A DNA stretch of 40,356 nucleotides from Methanobacteriota archaeon (GTDB lineage: Archaea; Thermoplasmatota; Poseidoniia; Poseidoniales; Thalassarchaeaceae), in NCBI GenBank assembly GCA_004195715.1, contig PSPX01000007.1, forward strand, positions 54,199 through 94,554, given 5' to 3'. The notes beneath the pieces are model-generated. The model ran no database searches. It worked only from the letters and a program-made list of their open reading frames with translations, and had not been told where the DNA came from. Both the position numbers and the translations under genes were made by a program. The stretch's first letter is position 1; each line of letters starts with the position of its first letter. This document shows, piece by piece, positions 37,601 through 40,356 of this stretch.

Positions 37601-40356
37601 TCAAGGACGGGGAGAGAGTGTTGCCATCACGGTCGGTGATGCCACTGCCGTTACTGGAGGTCAGCATGCCGCTGACCGTGAATGACTCACCGGCCGCTGG
37701 ATTGTCAGTAATCGAGTCAAGAGTCAGATTGGTTGGAGACCTGACGATGATAGTCGTGATGGTGGTGGCAGTTGAGTGCAGCGTGGAAGAACCGTTGAAG
37801 AACAGCGTGATGGCTATCAGCCCAAGCGGGTGAGAATGCGGTATTGCGAACGAGAAGTTGACCACTCCAGCGCCGTTGCTCTGGAACTCAGGCAACCAAG
37901 TGTCGTGGAACTTCGCCCCTATTGTCGCGTTGCCAATCTGTCTGTCGTTGTCGCTCGACTCGACCAGTCGGGCACCGAAGTTGATTGATGAGCCACGGTC
38001 GGCCACCGTATTGATGATTGGATTCTTATCGACGAACTGGGTCACACCGCGAACCAGTATCGAGGCGTTTCCGGTACCGGTGAGGTAGAACGGCGTACTG
38101 CCATTGATGACGCTGACCACCACAGTCTTGACGCCGCTGGTGACACCGTTTCCGAGCGGATCTGTCGGGACCGATACTGTAAACGAACCATTGCTCGTTG
38201 TAGTGGCACTGTTGACGAGAGTTTCGCTTGAATCTGCGAGGAAGAATACCTCCACTGCCATCGGACCGTTAACGCTCCTGTTGCCATCCACAGCGTCGAT
38301 TACTCTGCCACTCATCGTGAACGTCTGCCCGGCTGTGACCTCGAGCGGTATGCTGTCTATCTCGACAAAGCTTGAAACTTGGACAGTGAGATTGACGAAG
38401 CTGTCGTTACCCAACCACCTCCCTGCATCAGCGACAGTGAGATTATCCGACTTGTCGTCTGGCACGTGCACCCGGATAGAATAGTACCCAGGCGTTGTAT
38501 CGGCGGGAATTACCGGGTTGAATATAGCGACACCATCGGCTCCAGTGGTCTGGTTCTCTATTAGCGCTTGAGAAGGCCCGCCCCAGTCGAAGTAGATGTT
38601 GGCCAGCACTCCCTGCAGCAGCGAGTCGTCCTCAACATCTGTGATGGTGGCGTTCACCCTCATGGTCGAGCCTGCTACGACAATGAGGGCGTTAGGCGCG
38701 GCTTCCACGACGAATTCAGTCTGTATCCCAGCATCATAGACGGCATCGTCCTCGACCTTGAAGTAATACCCGCCAGAGGGAGGATTTACAGTGAAGTCGA
38801 GAAGAACTCTGAGGCCGTACACACCGGAGCCGACCCCCGTTGGCATCTGGAAGCTGAGGTTGTAGCCGCCGGTGGAGTTGTTTATCCAGCCTGAAGCCAG
38901 CCTGTGGATCACTGGCGGCGCAGGGGATCCGTCAGGAGCGGGTGGGAGGGTTGAGGGGACCAGTAGTTGCACCACGACAGACGAGTTATTCCCCAGAATG
39001 GGGATGTCATGGAAGATGTCGTTGGCGAAACCCGATACCCAGTTGGTCATGCCTCTCGGCGTCCAGTCGAGCCCGAGTTCGACTGTGGCGTTGGCCCTGC
39101 CCTGGATGCGAATCACGTCAACTGCGGTAACCGGCTGCAGCCAAGTGGAGCCAGAGAAGTTCAGCACCCAGCTGTAGTCGCCCGCAAAGGTCTCCCAGGG
39201 GGGAGTGAAAGCGACGTCGAGCCTAGGCTGAGATGGGTCGGTGATATTCCATTCCTCAGTACCGTTGAGCTCAAGGATATAGGTGCCCGTGAAATCGCCC
39301 AGAGATGTGCCCGTGTGGTCGGTCAGAATCACTTCGACCACTGCGAGATTACCCCTCGGGATAGCCTGCAGAGAATAACTGAAGTTGACATAACTCCGTA
39401 TCCCGAACTGGTCTGTGAAAGTGGTCTGGTCGTTAGCGTAAAGACCCTCAGAGTCGAACTCCAGCTTGACCTGTACCTCCCCTGCGGGCAGTGGCACGTC
39501 GGCTGCTGAGAACAGCCAGTTAACAGAGAACTCGCCAGGGGAAGATGTCCAATTGCTGCTGTTCAGGTACCACGAGGTAAGCCTGATGTACGGGCCGTTG
39601 GTGTTGGAGCGCCGCATCTTGAGTATCAGCGTCCCATTCAGCGCCTCGGAGCTGGGGCCCCTGCTCAGAACTGTACCGTTCAGGTAGATCTGGGAGTCTA
39701 CCTCTAGGATGCTGTTGTTCGCTCCTGCCGCCTCAAGCGTGACGGTGAGGTTCGGGGCGGGGGTGATGTTGAACATGAACGGCATAGCAGCCGGCCTCAC
39801 ATGGTAAGACGGAGTACTGGCGTTGTTGAGGTCCTCCTCGTGCCAGCCGTAGAAGTTCAATGAGGCGTTAATCAGGCCAAGCGGCTCTGACTCATTGATA
39901 TCCAGTGAGAACTCGTAGTACCCGCCGGCCCCGACATCCGCAATCAGGCTGACCGGTCCGTCACTCGATGTGGTGTAGTTGAGGATGACCTGCAGGTTGT
40001 CGAGGGCGGACGGGTCGTTGAACGGGCTGCTGGCCCACGAAATCTCGCCAGAAACGGTGGTATTTACGCCTGCACCCAGCATCGGCTCGTTGTTGGGCGG
40101 AGGCTCTCTGATGCTTAGATTGGCGTCGTCTGAGACATTGAGGCGCCATGCGAAGGAGATTCCTTGGGAGCCGACGTAACCCTTCTCAAAGACGTGGATC
40201 ACCAGCGAGCCAAATCCGGGATTGATGACCATCTCAGGGGTGCCATTCAGACTGAAGCTGCCATTCGCATCGGTGGTCCCGTTGTCGATCAGGTGCTCGG
40301 GGAGCGAGGCGCTCCCCGGAACGTCCCCGGTGTCGTTGGATCTGACTAGGTAAAGG
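34656..40356 (-). CDS. Giant Ig-repeat membrane protein with cytoplasmic DUF4129 domain (5'-truncated by window edge)
   Basis: The frame is open to the right edge, so the N-terminus is outside; about 1899 residues are visible. An internal ATG at 40232 is not the real start because coding sequence (LIDNGTTDANGSFSLNGTPE) continues upstream. Most of the chain is a series of Ig-like modules of ~90-110 residues with the pattern GESFTVSGML, FSIDGQ or VDGILVG, then T..NGSF and GxHxxxVTFxG, which resembles bacterial Ig-like/CarboxypepD-reg repeats. Near the C-terminus a TM helix (STILVAVLIALALVAGAAML, nt ~35040-35110) precedes RRRK and a cytoplasmic DUF4129 domain (CYESLCQILLRRGF, TVREFELAIRNALP, LDRIFEEARYSSH). 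DUF4129 usually ends transglutaminase-like membrane proteins, so a transglutaminase or peptidase domain may lie upstream of the window; that is inferred. Confidence 0.88.
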   Translation of the reverse strand, partial: LYLVRSNDTGDVPGSASLPEHLIDNGTTDANGSFSLNGTPEMVINPGFGSLVIHVFEKGYVGSQGISFAWRLNVSDDANLSIREPPPNNEPMLGAGVNTTVSGEISWASSPFNDPSALDNLQVILNYTTSSDGPVSLIADVGAGGYYEFSLDINESEPLGLINASLNFYGWHEEDLNNASTPSYHVRPAAMPFMFNITPAPNLTVTLEAAGANNSILEVDSQIYLNGTVLSRGPSSEALNGTLILKMRRSNTNGPYIRLTSWYLNSSNWTSSPGEFSVNWLFSAADVPLPAGEVQVKLEFDSEGLYANDQTTFTDQFGIRSYVNFSYSLQAIPRGNLAVVEVILTDHTGTSLGDFTGTYILELNGTEEWNITDPSQPRLDVAFTPPWETFAGDYSWVLNFSGSTWLQPVTAVDVIRIQGRANATVELGLDWTPRGMTNWVSGFANDIFHDIPILGNNSSVVVQLLVPSTLPPAPDGSPAPPVIHRLASGWINNSTGGYNLSFQMPTGVGSGVYGLRVLLDFTVNPPSGGYYFKVEDDAVYDAGIQTEFVVEAAPNALIVVAGSTMRVNATITDVEDDSLLQGVLANIYFDWGGPSQALIENQTTGADGVAIFNPVIPADTTPGYYSIRVHVPDDKSDNLTVADAGRWLGNDSFVNLTVQVSSFVEIDSIPLEVTAGQTFTMSGRVIDAVDGNRSVNGPMAVEVFFLADSSETLVNSATTTSNGSFTVSVPTDPLGNGVTSGVKTVVVSVINGSTPFYLTGTGNASILVRGVTQFVDKNPIINTVADRGSSINFGARLVESSDNDRQIGNATIGAKFHDTWLPEFQSNGAGVVNFSFAIPHSHPLGLIAITLFFNGSSTLHSTATTITTIIVRSPTNLTLDSITDNPAAGESFTVSGMLTSSNGSGITDRDGNTLSPSLTFSIDGQSSTFTVTGGSVAPNGSWHADIRLDLTFPRGTHDLMATYTPNVNYYGSSTGNSTFDSRGYSLLTIDDPQDLDPDSRTIRGDVISVNISLIDNAGQPIVAEAVDILMDGVLDWRGFTDINGTMNAVLSVDIMRNPGPMTISAEFAGINGTTGLLGDETWTRVIILAPTELEITSITGSAIAGESVTFSGTLLDEHGQFLVHGGNPRGGIIHLDIDGVSVGPVYSTQSNASTGEWSITYDLPLDVDYGMHTVTVTFLGGFTWVDPMGQGDSLNPEYYLPSSYTEVFNATQTSQVVLTTPPSEVDRNELLLIEGMLTDGSGRVLPNRNLQVSMNGEFLTGLSVGENGTFSLYIPVPPDMELGPRIVLITYLGEEFVMGSNSSSIFTVYGPVEISVVQPQAVAVSDPLMLSGTVKDNLPGGWLANHSLQIFVDGILVGITSSDENGEWSYLWTVSDFLEVGNHTLTIRAPEQGYHRIGSTETVLIIAYHTGMTLQVDSSVVTRGGSWNFTGRLFDEDSSGHPGLEGRELTMRLDGEVVGAITTSIDGTFSYTYDLGYAIARGPHNIAFAFSGETYYLPVQYNVIVYTRADIEIEVFPNNLDIIRGDPYAKIKLQGRILEIGGESNIMHNMTISLNWENLLLPLSGSPWEDDGTEHFNLATNAIQTMPPGSLTLTIKIEPDSSRYLNGDSLEVEVVILISVAYDFNPDSLYVAKNQRLLSGSINVTALDTGQVVPDFPLSAYLVNGTCDNRETSHFTRVGLTDQNGLFVYQFEAYTGLPSFYNQTFWGELRVCFTTDSDFVDPINKTWPPIFRDGLDVEYEQQTGESFGFSTILVAVLIALALVAGAAMLMRRRKQAAIDELAGVFSYTAELLAAGDEVREAIFNCYESLCQILLRRGFLRRDFETVREFELAIRNALPISEQALVALDRIFEEARYSSHVLGEPHRQNAQMALSTVLQEIDELQEVPERDSFIADDGIR

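Noticed and set aside
34656-40232. ATG 40232 as the start of the Ig-repeat giant
   Set aside because: The frame remains open to 40355 with the same Ig-like sequence, so the gene continues outside the window.
1-40356. CRISPR array, insertion sequence or integrase
   Set aside because: No regularly spaced direct repeats, transposase or integrase motifs were seen; the repeats in the giant genes are protein-domain repeats with divergent DNA.

Overview
The window looks like a chromosomal fragment of an uncultivated marine euryarchaeon, most probably a Poseidoniia (Marine Group II) relative. The archaeal signature is the block Rpo7-Spt4-S24e-S27ae at 11528-12859, together with the archaeal D-aminoacyl-tRNA deacylase DtdA, an HVO_0476-type zinc-finger protein and an XPD-type iron-sulphur helicase. 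Alongside these sit genes of bacterial character: an E. coli-like NADP glutamate dehydrogenase, a polar amino-acid ABC transporter, a subtilase and a PEP/pyruvate-binding protein of a family also found in Bacteroidetes. That mixture, the very large secreted beta-rich proteins and the protein/amino-acid-consuming gene content fit MGII. The lineage assignment is inference; no 16S rRNA is present.

Layout. 1-4202 (minus) is the first ~1400 residues of a giant secreted protein that runs off the left edge. 4311-4568 holds two divergent tRNA genes, Thr(GGT) and Ser(GGA), both with encoded CCA. 4648-7191 (plus) encodes a polytopic membrane protein with C-terminal zinc ribbons and a membrane-anchored subtilase. 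7131-10553 contains a methyltransferase, an HVO_0476-like protein, proline dehydrogenase and DtdA. 10626-11543 is a protein of unknown function. 11528-12859 (minus) is the transcription/ribosome operon. 13104-18704 (plus) is an 1866-residue surface protein with an FG-GAP-like propeller, CARDB/Ig modules and a C-terminal anchor. 18705-22293 (minus) is a run of solute-binding protein, PurC, class-IV aminotransferase and sulfotransferase. Divergent from it, 22379-25456 (plus) encodes an ABC permease fused to a beta-propeller, then its ATPase. 25531-26886 (minus) is GdhA and 27014-28330 (minus) an HD phosphohydrolase. 28515-28883 (plus) is a tandem ribbon-helix-helix regulator. 29158-34151 (plus) is a receiver/PEP-binding protein overlapping an AT-rich XPD-like helicase. 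34184-34663 is an unknown gene. 34656-40356 (minus) is the C-terminal ~1900 residues of a giant Ig-repeat membrane protein ending in a DUF4129 domain, 5' truncated by the window.

How the genes fit together. The metabolic theme is protein and amino-acid scavenging: an extracytoplasmic protease, an amino-acid ABC importer, proline dehydrogenase, an aminotransferase, glutamate dehydrogenase and DtdA against D-amino-acid mischarging. The most unusual locus is 18705-25456. There the solute-binding protein appears circularly permuted and carries its own membrane anchor, the permease carries a Ycf48/BNR-like propeller plus an AT-rich insert, and the flanking aminotransferase lacks the usual PLP-nitrogen-contacting Glu and is translationally coupled to a sulfotransferase. 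Genes are tightly packed: five of six convergent junctions between protein genes overlap or abut.
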